NCBI GenBank assembly: GCA_017303875.1
Contig: JAFLBP010000027.1
Location: 1 to 64,000 of the forward strand
Direction: 5' to 3'
DNA: 64,000 nt
Origin: Chitinophagales bacterium
GTDB lineage: Bacteria; Bacteroidota; Bacteroidia; Chitinophagales; Saprospiraceae
Positions 8,901 to 15,619 of this stretch are shown here, piece by piece; position 1 is the first letter of the stretch, and the number at the start of each line of letters is the position of its first letter. Both the position numbers and the translations under genes were made by a program. The notes beneath the pieces were generated by a model that made no database searches, was not told the DNA's origin, and worked only from the letters and a program-made list of their open reading frames with translations.

Positions 8901-9929
8901 AATGTTGCCAGCAATATTGCCCGGACGATTTGCGCGGGCGAGAGTTTTGAAGGTTACAGTCAAACGGGCGTGTACACCGATCAATTTGCTGCCGCCAATG
9001 GCTGCGACAGCGTTCGGGTGCTGCAATTGACGGTATTGCCCAATGTTGCCAGCAATATTGCTCGGACGATTTGCGCGGGCGAGAGTTTTGAAGGTTACAG
9101 CCAAACGGGCGTGTACACCGATCAATTTGCTGCCGCCAATGGCTGCGACAGCGTTCGGGTGTTGCAGCTGACGGTATTGCCCAATGTTGCCAGCAATATT
9201 TCTCAGACCATCTGCGCGGGCGAGAGTTTTGAAGGTTACAGTCAAACGGGCGTGTACACCGATCAATTTGCTGCCGCCAACGGCTGCGACAGCGTTCGGG
9301 TGTTGCAACTGACGGTTTTGGCGGAAAGCAGTTTCAACTTTATGGCCATGATTTGTCCGGGCGACAGCATAGAAGGCTATTCGCTTCCGGGCGTTTATAC
9401 CGATACTTTTGTCGGTTCAAATGGCTGCGACAGCACGCGCACCCTTGTGCTGGTGGTGCAGGATTTGAGTATTGACACCCTGATTACAGCCGACCAGGGC
9501 ACGGGCAGCGGTTCTATCATTGTGCAGGCGGGCAGCGAACCGCTGAGTTTCCTTTGGAGCAATGGCAGTACACAGGATACCCTTGTTGGCCTGCCGGCGG
9601 GCACTTACACGCTTACCGTTACCAATCTGGCGGGTTGTACCCAGGTATATGTGCTGACTGTCCCCATGTCGGTGGGCACACAGGTAGCCCCTGGGTTGCT
9701 TGCGCGGGTGTACCCCAATCCCCTGCGTTTGGGCGCGCCTTTGCGCGTGGAATTGCCGGAGGGCGAAGCTGCGCAATATGAATTGTGGGATGTAAATGGC
9801 CGATTGCTGGAGCAGGGGCATGTGCTGCAAGGCAAGGCGGCGATACAAGTAAGTTCGGCGGGTGTTTATCTGCTGAAACTCCGCAATGCGCAAGGGCAAA
9901 GCGCGGTTTACCGCGTGTTGGTTTTGTAG
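5964..9929 (+). CDS. T9SS-secreted M43-type (pappalysin-like) protein with tandem repeats; catalytic Glu replaced
   Basis: A 1321-residue secreted protein. A signal peptide (MKKVYPFRGVLCALLLSPCLLLAQ) leads into an M43 peptidase-like domain. Its zinc motif reads HQVGHFLNLFH (His233, His237, His243), and the Met-turn region reads ENYMSSSARTCQHRFT. In the family this motif is HExxH, so the catalytic Glu is Gln here (codon CAG), suggesting loss of proteolysis with zinc binding kept. Next come a PKD-like region and a series of 47-residue repeats (ICAGESFEGYSQTG...NGCDSVRVLQLTV). The last ~80 residues (VYPNPLRLG...GVYLLKLRN) are a T9SS type A sorting domain. Probable role: cell-surface adhesin or binding protein. 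The DNA repeats raise the possibility of copy-number variation. Confidence 0.85.
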   Translation: MKKVYPFRGVLCALLLSPCLLLAQVSTPCASDGQKFDLEYPGLREMIEGRVAAFLADKAEGQQKTQANYTIPVVLHVMHLPGTALGTAENLSNAQAEAGLAELNRLFAGDACNGEPAGTPSNIQFCLAKQDATGQPISGINRFASTFSDFPSDAPVTIALQMINAAQYRQSQVLNIFIVRGVCDVLISGQCVGPGVLGTMPTGTENGNEGIVVAANLWYDAVAPCQGTKTVAHQVGHFLNLFHTYEGGCDNTNCHLQGDRVCDTPPENFSAASDCTVRNTCATDSIDDINHNPFLTDVPDATENYMSSSARTCQHRFTAGQVERMQLCLEVLRPKLSNSIACQAPCLPVITGNMTLPAGKIIAGQPAQFSVALANASSISWAVNGQILGSGSTFTHNFPWAGEYAVQVQAGNTNGCAFEKSATVKVYTTNCNINFTQIISLPICRNSSYELELTPSNGKLYYPNGSPANGTIVDSDALGVGNFVLKYEVTDGFCLNTKDVNVSVSDTYFNASTNGSANCNNPQPLSVFVSTDASWVNWYNDFGNSGMHMQSGSVSMLNLPTGGYYTFEAEDINGTCLSQDYFSTGTNSNKVKIQRCTDCAAAFVQMKLCATNAAPGSYFEWTNGVKKAYGQEVVINQTGLWKVRAVSPGGCESYDEFNVTNLAYLRPNVNAGTDHSQACNVVSRLVGSTNMGDISMMWSTVDGHLLDLPTYYNPRVNRPGTYVLTATNNMSGCSNTDTTRVFRYIPITTTSVSICAGESYNGLTVSGIYDDTTEVARSCFNIDRLNLTVKPPIKVNINPVICTGDNFEGFTQSGQYTQLFTSYEGCDSVVNINLTVLAPVVKTVSVSICAGESFLGYNQTGVYTELYTASSGCDSIWELNLIVMPPLSSNIARTICAGESFEGYSQTGVYTDQFTAANGCDSVRVLQLTVLPNVSSNISQTICAGESFEGYSQTGVYTDQFAAANGCDSVRVLQLTVLPNVASNIARTICAGESFEGYSQTGVYTDQFAAANGCDSVRVLQLTVLPNVASNIARTICAGESFEGYSQTGVYTDQFAAANGCDSVRVLQLTVLPNVASNISQTICAGESFEGYSQTGVYTDQFAAANGCDSVRVLQLTVLAESSFNFMAMICPGDSIEGYSLPGVYTDTFVGSNGCDSTRTLVLVVQDLSIDTLITADQGTGSGSIIVQAGSEPLSFLWSNGSTQDTLVGLPAGTYTLTVTNLAGCTQVYVLTVPMSVGTQVAPGLLARVYPNPLRLGAPLRVELPEGEAAQYELWDVNGRLLEQGHVLQGKAAIQVSSAGVYLLKLRNAQGQSAVYRVLVL
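8217..9470 (+). repeat. 141-bp tandem repeat inside the M43-like gene
   Basis: Five nearly identical 141-base (47-codon) copies have their ICAGES codons starting near 8646, 8787, 8928, 9069 and 9210. More diverged copies lie before (about 8222, 8364, 8505) and one after (about 9351). The reading frame is kept throughout. The opposite strand is also open across the array, which is a shadow. Confidence 0.9.
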
Positions 9930-10057
9930 CTTTGGGTAGCGAATAATTATTTGATCGGGTTGTGGAATGGTGTTCAGGGTAAAATATTCAGGCGATTGGG
10001 TGCATTTTGCAGGAAAATTCCTGGAGCATAAAATGCAGCGCCAATTCAATCGCAGAT

Positions 10058-10065
10058 TACATTTG
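10058..10065 (+). promoter_or_regulatory. -7 box for the DUF1080 lipoprotein gene
   Basis: TACATTTG matches TAnnTTTG and lies 42 bases upstream of the chosen ATG (10108). It argues against the longer upstream start at 9967, which precedes the promoter. Confidence 0.5.
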
Positions 10066-10107
10066 CCTTTCGGAAAAACCGAAAACATCATTCCACAACC
10101 TTTTTTT

Positions 10108-10833
10108 ATGAAAAAAACATCGTATACGCTGTTGCTGCTGTCGCTTTTGTTGCTTGCAGCCTGTGCCGGCGAGCAAAGTACTGTCAATCAATTGAGTGAA
10201 AAAGAAAAAGCGGAAGGCTGGCAGCTGCTTTTTGACGGTAAGAGTATGAAAGGCTGGCACCTGTATAACAAAGGACAAACGCCCTCGGCATGGCGTGTAC
10301 AGAACGGCGAGCTGTATTGTCAGCGCGAAATGTTTGATGTGGAGCACGGCGATTTGGTGAGCGACCGGGAGTACGAAAATTTTGATTTTATGTTTGAATG
10401 GCGAATTGAAGCGCAGGGCAACAGCGGTGTGTTTTTCAATGTGCTGGAGCGCAGCGATATACCTGCGGCATGGGCTTCCGGCCCGGAATATCAATTGCTT
10501 GAAAAAACACATGCCGACTATGCTGCCAATCCGAAAAAACGCCCGGGCTGTTTGTACAATTTTGCGACCGTAAAAAACGAAGTGGAACCGAAGCCTACCG
10601 GCGAGTGGAATCAGGGGAGAATAAAACAGCGGGATGGCAAAGTGGAATTTTACCTCAACGGTGTACTGACTGCCGAGCAGGACCTCACCACGCCGGAATG
10701 GCAGGAGCAGGTGGCCAACAGCAATTTTAAAAATTTTCCGGAATTTGGCAAGCACCGCAAAGGCCGCCTGGGTTTGCAGGATTGGGCCAAGGGTGTTGCG
10801 TTCCGGAATTTGAAGGTGCTGGAAACGAAATAG
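10108..10833 (+). CDS. Lipoprotein of the DUF1080 (3-keto-disaccharide hydrolase) family
   Basis: A 241-residue lipoprotein. The start at 10108 gives a lipoprotein signal (MKKTSYTLLLLSLLLLAAC), with the lipidated Cys followed by AGEQ. The mature part is one DUF1080 domain, a concanavalin-like beta-sandwich. Typical family elements are GWQLLFDGKSMKGWHLY near its start, YENFDFMFEWRI, GNSGVFF, GPEYQLL and GRLGLQDWAKGVAFRNLKV at the end. Members include 3-keto-glycoside hydrolases and sugar-binding proteins, so a role in handling disaccharides in the periplasm or at the surface is likely, though the substrate is not visible. It converges with the amidohydrolase gene, with only 3 bases between stops. 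Confidence 0.88.
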   Translation: MKKTSYTLLLLSLLLLAACAGEQSTVNQLSEKEKAEGWQLLFDGKSMKGWHLYNKGQTPSAWRVQNGELYCQREMFDVEHGDLVSDREYENFDFMFEWRIEAQGNSGVFFNVLERSDIPAAWASGPEYQLLEKTHADYAANPKKRPGCLYNFATVKNEVEPKPTGEWNQGRIKQRDGKVEFYLNGVLTAEQDLTTPEWQEQVANSNFKNFPEFGKHRKGRLGLQDWAKGVAFRNLKVLETK

Positions 10834-10836
10834 CGC

Positions 10837-12117
10837 TTACTCCACCACTACCTTTCCGCCCTTCATCACAAACGCCGGATGGGGGGTCATTACCTTAATA
10901 TCCTGCAAGGGATTACCTTTTATGGCCACTAAGTCGGCCCATTTGCCTGCCTCAATGCTGCCGGTCTTGTTGGCAATGCCGAGCATTTCAGCGGCATTGA
11001 GGGTGGCAGCGCGCAGGATGTCGGCCGGGCGCATGCCCGCCTTGGCCATAAAGGCAAACTCGAGGTTGTTGGTTCCGTGCGGACAAACACCGGCGTCGGT
11101 GCCAAACGCAATGGGCACGCCTTTTTGGTAGGCGCGGGTGAGGGTTTCGGTGATTTTCGGGCCAATGCCCATCGCTTTTACACGCACCACCTCCGGGAAA
11201 AAACCTTTGGCGTATTGGGCACTGTCAGACACCGCCCAGCCCGCCGTGAGCGTGGGCACATACCAGACGCCGCGGGTTTTCATCATATCGAGGGTAGAGT
11301 CGCTCATAAATGTACCGTGTTCGATGCTGCGTACGCCCGCCTGTATGGCGCGGCGCGCACCCGCGTCGCCATGCGCGTGTGCGGCCACCTCGATACCGAG
11401 GTCGTGGGCCGTGCGTACAATGGTTTCCAGTTCATCGGAGGCGTAGTGGGGCAGGCGACCGTCGCGGGCAAGGCTCAGCACACCACCGGTGGCGCATACT
11501 TTTATCCAGTCGGCGCCTTGCTTGACCTGCGTGCGTACAGCCGTCCGGCATTCGTCGGGGCCGTCGGCTACGCCGTCTTCGGGTTCCGGACTTTCATACA
11601 GGTCCCAGTGGCCACCATTGGTGGGGTCGCCGTGGCCGCCGGTAATGCTGAGTGCCTGACCGGCGGTGTAGATGCGTGGCCCTTCGCAAAGGCCAGCATT
11701 GACGGCCTTGCGCAGGGCGATGTTCACGCCTTGTCCGCCCAGATCGCGCACCGTGGTAAAGCCGGCATGCAGGGTTTTCCGGGCATAAACAGCACTTCTA
11801 AAGGCAATATCGGCTTCATTGAGGGTAAATTTTTCAGTGTAGGTATTGCGGCTTTGCTCCCATTCGAGGTGCACATGGCAATCAATATAGCCCGGCAGCA
11901 GGGTCAGGTCTTTCAGGTCGATGGCCTTTGCGCCCGCCGGCGGATTGACGTAACCGTTTTCCACCGCACGGATGTTTTCGCCTTCCACCACCACCGTAAT
12001 CGGCCCGCGCAGGGTGCCGCTGCGTGCGTCGAACATTTGTCCGCAATGAAGGTAAATGCTTTGTGCGCACAGGGCGTAGGGCAACAGAAAAAAGAGCAAA
12101 ACAGGCAGTTGACGCAT
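10837..12117 (-). CDS. Secreted metal-dependent amidohydrolase (imidazolonepropionase/prolidase-like)
   Basis: A 426-residue exported amidohydrolase. The ATG at 12117 gives a signal peptide (MRQLPVLLFFLLPYALCAQS). The same frame continues open to 12879, but that extension runs antisense through the Nudix gene and is rejected. Metal and catalytic elements of the superfamily are visible: HVH (His81, His83) at the first strand, a candidate carbamylated Lys in GADWIKVCATGG, His in AAHAHGDAG and EHGTFM, and Asp in FGTDAGVCPHG. The closest families hydrolyse dipeptides or cyclic amides; the substrate cannot be told from sequence. The C-terminus (GSIEAGKWADLVAI) is typical of the superfamily beta-sandwich. 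Confidence 0.9.
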   Translation of the reverse strand: MRQLPVLLFFLLPYALCAQSIYLHCGQMFDARSGTLRGPITVVVEGENIRAVENGYVNPPAGAKAIDLKDLTLLPGYIDCHVHLEWEQSRNTYTEKFTLNEADIAFRSAVYARKTLHAGFTTVRDLGGQGVNIALRKAVNAGLCEGPRIYTAGQALSITGGHGDPTNGGHWDLYESPEPEDGVADGPDECRTAVRTQVKQGADWIKVCATGGVLSLARDGRLPHYASDELETIVRTAHDLGIEVAAHAHGDAGARRAIQAGVRSIEHGTFMSDSTLDMMKTRGVWYVPTLTAGWAVSDSAQYAKGFFPEVVRVKAMGIGPKITETLTRAYQKGVPIAFGTDAGVCPHGTNNLEFAFMAKAGMRPADILRAATLNAAEMLGIANKTGSIEAGKWADLVAIKGNPLQDIKVMTPHPAFVMKGGKVVVE

Positions 12118-12315
12118 GGTAGTTGATGCTTTAATATAAAAATGAACCCCGGGGGAGCAGCTTCCGGGTGCGAATTTGGATATAAAAATCGAAATCATCG
12201 CAAATAAAAGTTCAATATCGGGGCGGCGATGCTCAGCGTTTGACGATACTTCAGCGTTTCTCAGGTCCGCCCCAAAATCCCGTTTTACCTTTACCCTGCA
12301 AAAAATCATGCCCGT

Positions 12316-12885
12316 ATGCACGACGAAACCCTCAACCCCTGGAAAACCCTCAATAGCGAAATTGCCTACGACAATCCCTGGATACAGGTGACACATCGCG
12401 AAGTACTCAACCCCGCCGGCAATCCCGGCATTTACGGAGTGGTACATTTTAAAAATACCGCCATCGGTATCGTACCCCTCGACGAGGAAGGATACACCTG
12501 GCTTGTAGGGCAGTACCGATACACCCTGGGGCGCTATTGCTGGGAAATACCGGAAGGCGGCGGCCCGGTGGGCACTCCGCCGCTGGACTCTGCCAGGCGC
12601 GAATTGCTTGAAGAAACCGGCCTGAGTGCCGAACGCTGGACGCCCCTGCTGGAAATACACCCCTCCAATTCCGTCACCGACGAATACGGCATCGCTTACC
12701 TTGCCGAAGGCCTGACGCAGGGCCATGCCGAACCCGAAGAAACCGAGCAATTGCAGCTGCGCCGCCTGCCCCTGCGCGAAGCAGTGGACATGGTTTTGCG
12801 CGGAGAAATTACCGATGCACTCTCCATGGCGGCTTTGTTGAAAGTTTGGGTGCTGTACGGCACAAACGCCGTACAGCACTTGTGA
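12316..12885 (+). CDS. Nudix hydrolase, ADP-ribose/ADP-sugar pyrophosphatase type
   Basis: A 189-residue cytoplasmic Nudix hydrolase. The Nudix helix reads GGGPVGTPPLDSARRELLEE followed by TGL. The metal-binding REllEE core is intact, but the first conserved Glu of the box (Gx5E) is Thr. The N-terminal beta-strands (GVVHFKNTAIGIVPLDEEG, LVGQYRYTLGRYCWEIPEGG) resemble ADP-ribose pyrophosphatases of the NudF group, where a similar WE(I/L)PxG lead-in occurs. It would hydrolyse a nucleoside diphosphate linked to a sugar. A near-match promoter box (TACCTTTA, 12286-12293) lies upstream. It is divergent from the amidohydrolase, with a 198-base spacer that shows nothing else. Confidence 0.88.
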   Translation: MHDETLNPWKTLNSEIAYDNPWIQVTHREVLNPAGNPGIYGVVHFKNTAIGIVPLDEEGYTWLVGQYRYTLGRYCWEIPEGGGPVGTPPLDSARRELLEETGLSAERWTPLLEIHPSNSVTDEYGIAYLAEGLTQGHAEPEETEQLQLRRLPLREAVDMVLRGEITDALSMAALLKVWVLYGTNAVQHL

Positions 12886-13004
12886 AAAGCTCGTTTTCGC
12901 AAGCCTTTGGCAATCAGAAACCCATCTTTAAATCAACCCCGATTCTGCTATAAATAAGCCGCGTTAATAAGCCGTCAAACCCGTCGAATGTAAAATATTT
13001 ATCG

Positions 13005-13012
13005 TAATTTTG
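13005..13012 (+). promoter_or_regulatory. -7 box immediately upstream of gyrB
   Basis: TAATTTTG matches TAnnTTTG, with only 7 bases between the box and the gyrB ATG. If used, the mRNA would be leaderless or nearly so. Confidence 0.55.
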
Positions 13013-13019
13013 CGCGCCT

Positions 13020-14996
13020 ATGAAAGAAGAAGAGATTCAGCCACAAAACGGCGCCCAAGCCTCGGATTACGGCGCCAGCAGCATTACCGCCCTTGAGGGC
13101 CTTGAAGCCGTGCGCAAGCGCCCCGGTATGTATATCGGCAGCACCGATATCAAAGGTCTGCACCACTTGGTCTGGGAGGTAGTTGACAACTCCATTGACG
13201 AGCACCTCGCCGGACATTGTACAAACATCGATGTCATCATACACCCGAACAACAGCATTACCGTAAAAGATAACGGACGGGGTATCCCGACCGGCATGCA
13301 CCCCAAGCTGCAAAAGTCTGCGCTGGAGGTGGTCATGACGGTGCTGCACGCGGGGGGTAAATTTGACAAAAATACCTATAAAGTATCCGGTGGTTTGCAC
13401 GGGGTGGGCGTTTCCTGCGTAAATGCACTCTCCATTCACCTGCGCGCCGAAGTACACCGCGAAGGCAAAGTTTTTGAGCAGGAGTACAAACAGGGTAAAC
13501 CTCAGTATGATGTGCGCATGATCGGCGACACCGACTACCGCGGTACCATCGTGAATTTTCTGCCCGACCCGGAAATCTTTGAAACGGATGAGTACAAATT
13601 CGACATCCTGGCCCATCGCCTGCGCGAATTGTCCTTCCTGAACAAAGGGCTTACCCTTACGCTCACCGACGAGCGTGAAAAAGAAGACGGCGTTTTCAAA
13701 AATGAAACCTTCCACTCTGAAGGTGGTCTGCGCGAATTTGTAAAATTCCTCGACGCGGCTAAAACGCCACTCCTCGAAGAGCCGATCCACATCACCGCCA
13801 CAGAAGATAACGTTGAGGTAGAAGTAGCCCTGGTGTACAATACTTCCTACTCTGAAAACGTCATTTCCTTCGTTAATAACATCAGTACCCGCGACGGTGG
13901 TACGCACGTCGGCGGTTTCCGCCGCGCACTTACCCGCGAGTTCAAAAAATACGGCGACGACAACGGTCTTTTCAAAAAGGTCAATTTTGCCATCTCCGGT
14001 GAAGACTTTATGGAAGGGCTTACCGGTATCGTATCGGTAAAGGTGCCTGAACCGCAGTTTAAAGGCCAAACCAAAGGCGAACTCGGCAACTCCGAAGTAA
14101 CCGGCATCGTAAGCCGTTGCGTTGGCGATGCCCTGAAAACCTTCCTCGAAGAAAACCCGAACCAGGCCAAGCGTATTATTGAAAAAGTGGTGCTTGCCGC
14201 CACGGCCCGCAATGCCGCCCGAAAGGCCCGCGAAATGGTGCAGCGCAAAGGCGCACTCACCGGCGGTGGTTTGCCTGGCAAACTGGCCGACTGCGCCAGC
14301 CGCAATCCCGAAGAAAGCGAAATCTTCCTCGTCGAAGGGGACTCTGCAGGTGGTACGGCCAAACAGGGCCGTGATCGCCATACCCAGGCCATTTTGCCCC
14401 TGCGCGGTAAAATCCTGAACGTAGAAAAAGCGCTCGAACACAAGATCTACGAAAATGAGGAGATCAAAAATATGTTCACAGCGCTCGGGGTTTCTGTCAG
14501 CGAAGACGATGAAGGCCACCGTATGCTGGTGACCGACAAATTGCGTTACCACAAGATCGTGATTATGTGTGACGCCGACATCGATGGTAGCCACATTACC
14601 ACGCTTATCCTGACGTTCTTCTTCCGCTATATGCGCCCGCTGATTGAAAAAGGGCATATCTACATCGCGCAACCGCCCCTTTATCTGGTCAAAAAAGGTA
14701 AAAATCAGCGCTACTGCTGGAATGACAAAGATCGCCGCGAAGCTACCCTGGAGTTTTCCGGCGGCCGTGAAGATGATGATTCGGTTAAGGTGCAGCGCTA
14801 TAAGGGTCTGGGTGAAATGAATGCCGAGCAACTCTGGGAAACTACCATGGATCCCGCGGCCCGCATCCTCAAACAAGCCACCATTGATGATGCCGCCGAA
14901 GCCGACCGTTACTTCTCCATGCTCATGGGCGACGAGGTGCCGCCGCGCCGCGCCTTCATTGAAGCCAATGCAAAGTATGCGCGGATTGATGCGTAG
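13020..14996 (+). CDS. gyrB: DNA gyrase subunit B
   Basis: GyrB, 658 residues, the ATPase and TOPRIM subunit of gyrase, which introduces negative supercoils. Seen in order: the GHKL ATPase with VWEVVDNSIDEH and DNGRGIPTG, then GLHGVGVSCVNALS, the TOPRIM domain with EIFLVEGDSAGG and CDADIDGSH, and the C-terminal QRYKGLGEMNAEQLWETTMD. Length and order are typical of Bacteroidota GyrB rather than the longer enterobacterial form. A ParE identity is less likely given the QRYKGLGEMN tail and overall length, but is not strictly excluded. A strong intrinsic terminator follows. Confidence 0.95.
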   Translation: MKEEEIQPQNGAQASDYGASSITALEGLEAVRKRPGMYIGSTDIKGLHHLVWEVVDNSIDEHLAGHCTNIDVIIHPNNSITVKDNGRGIPTGMHPKLQKSALEVVMTVLHAGGKFDKNTYKVSGGLHGVGVSCVNALSIHLRAEVHREGKVFEQEYKQGKPQYDVRMIGDTDYRGTIVNFLPDPEIFETDEYKFDILAHRLRELSFLNKGLTLTLTDEREKEDGVFKNETFHSEGGLREFVKFLDAAKTPLLEEPIHITATEDNVEVEVALVYNTSYSENVISFVNNISTRDGGTHVGGFRRALTREFKKYGDDNGLFKKVNFAISGEDFMEGLTGIVSVKVPEPQFKGQTKGELGNSEVTGIVSRCVGDALKTFLEENPNQAKRIIEKVVLAATARNAARKAREMVQRKGALTGGGLPGKLADCASRNPEESEIFLVEGDSAGGTAKQGRDRHTQAILPLRGKILNVEKALEHKIYENEEIKNMFTALGVSVSEDDEGHRMLVTDKLRYHKIVIMCDADIDGSHITTLILTFFFRYMRPLIEKGHIYIAQPPLYLVKKGKNQRYCWNDKDRREATLEFSGGREDDDSVKVQRYKGLGEMNAEQLWETTMDPAARILKQATIDDAAEADRYFSMLMGDEVPPRRAFIEANAKYARIDA

Positions 14997-15020
14997 AAGT
15001 AAATAGATCTGATAATAAGA

Positions 15021-15062
15021 AAAGCCCGAACCTTGGCAATTGCTGAGGTTCGGGCTTTTTTA
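15021..15062 (+). terminator. Rho-independent terminator of gyrB
   Basis: A 13-bp perfect stem (aaagcccgaacct / aggttcgggcttt) with a 12-base loop is followed by a run of T, 24 bases after the gyrB stop. Confidence 0.9.
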
Positions 15063-15091
15063 ATGGTTTTTTGCAGATATTGCATAGAAGA

Positions 15092-15181
15092 TTTCGCACA
15101 GAAGTAACACAGATCATTTACACAGATGCCACAGAATTCTGTGCTTTCTGTGTAAATGATCTGTGTTACTTCTGTGCGAAA
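15092..15181. repeat. Long palindromic element between convergent gyrB and mscL
   Basis: Two perfect 35-base arms (15092-15126 and 15147-15181) flank a 20-base centre that itself holds the 14-base palindrome cacagaattctgtg. The arms contain cacagatcatttacacaga, similar in style to the element at 42561-42642. It could terminate mscL transcription. No coding capacity is seen. Confidence 0.85.
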
Positions 15182-15190
15182 CAAAACGCC

Positions 15191-15475
15191 TTACTTCACC
15201 TCCTCACCCTTCTTGCCGGATGCTTTTACCAGCAGGAAAAGTACAAAGCCGATAATGACGAAATTGATGATCGCGGTAAGGAATTTACCCATACCAACCG
15301 GGCCTACCATCCATTTTTCGTAACCGCCTTCAGGCAGTACCAAAGCGATCAGCGGCATAATGACATCTGCCACCAAAGAGTCAACGATTTTCTGGAAAGC
15401 GCCACCGATAATTACCGCAATGGCTAAGGCGAGTACATCTCCGCGAAGGAGGAAGTTTTTAAATTCGCTGAACAT
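15191..15475 (-). CDS. mscL: Large-conductance mechanosensitive channel, compact form
   Basis: MscL family inner-membrane channel that opens under hypo-osmotic stress. At 94 residues it is clearly shorter than the usual ~130-150. The N-terminal amphipathic helix and TM1 are well conserved (FKNFLLRGDVLALAIAVIIGGAFQKIVDSLVADVIMP is the MscL signature region, residues 5-41). TM2 is FLTAIINFVIIGFVLFLLVK. The periplasmic loop is only about 23 residues, and the cytoplasmic C-terminal helix bundle is essentially missing (ASGKKGEEVK end). The frame ends at a normal stop and shows no sign of frameshift, so this looks like a naturally minimal channel. Confidence 0.9.
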   Translation of the reverse strand: MFSEFKNFLLRGDVLALAIAVIIGGAFQKIVDSLVADVIMPLIALVLPEGGYEKWMVGPVGMGKFLTAIINFVIIGFVLFLLVKASGKKGEEVK

Positions 15476-15555
15476 GGTTTGTTTTGTTTTGATGTGTGAA
15501 ACAATGAAGTGGATATAGCAATTGTTGGAAGATCAAATCACCACGGACTTTTCAG

Positions 15556-15599
15556 GAAAAAAAACGGCGTGTATCATCCGCAAGGAAAATACACGCCGT
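15556..15599 (-). terminator. Rho-independent terminator of the TonB receptor/esterase operon
   Basis: On the minus strand an 11-bp stem (acggcgtgtat / atacacgccgt, arms 15589-15599 and 15564-15574) is followed by about eight T residues, 20 bases beyond the esterase-like stop. Confidence 0.9.
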
Positions 15600-15619
15600 A
15601 AAAGTAAAAATTTTTAGAG

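Noticed and set aside
8496..9308. Repetitive minus-strand frame over the 141-bp repeats
   Set aside because: It only reflects the repeat on the coding strand of the M43-like gene.
12118..12879. N-terminal extension of the amidohydrolase
   Set aside because: It runs antisense through the Nudix gene. The ATG at 12117 gives a good signal peptide and typical length.
12999..14876. 625-codon minus-strand frame inside gyrB
   Set aside because: Antisense shadow of GyrB; no independent motif.
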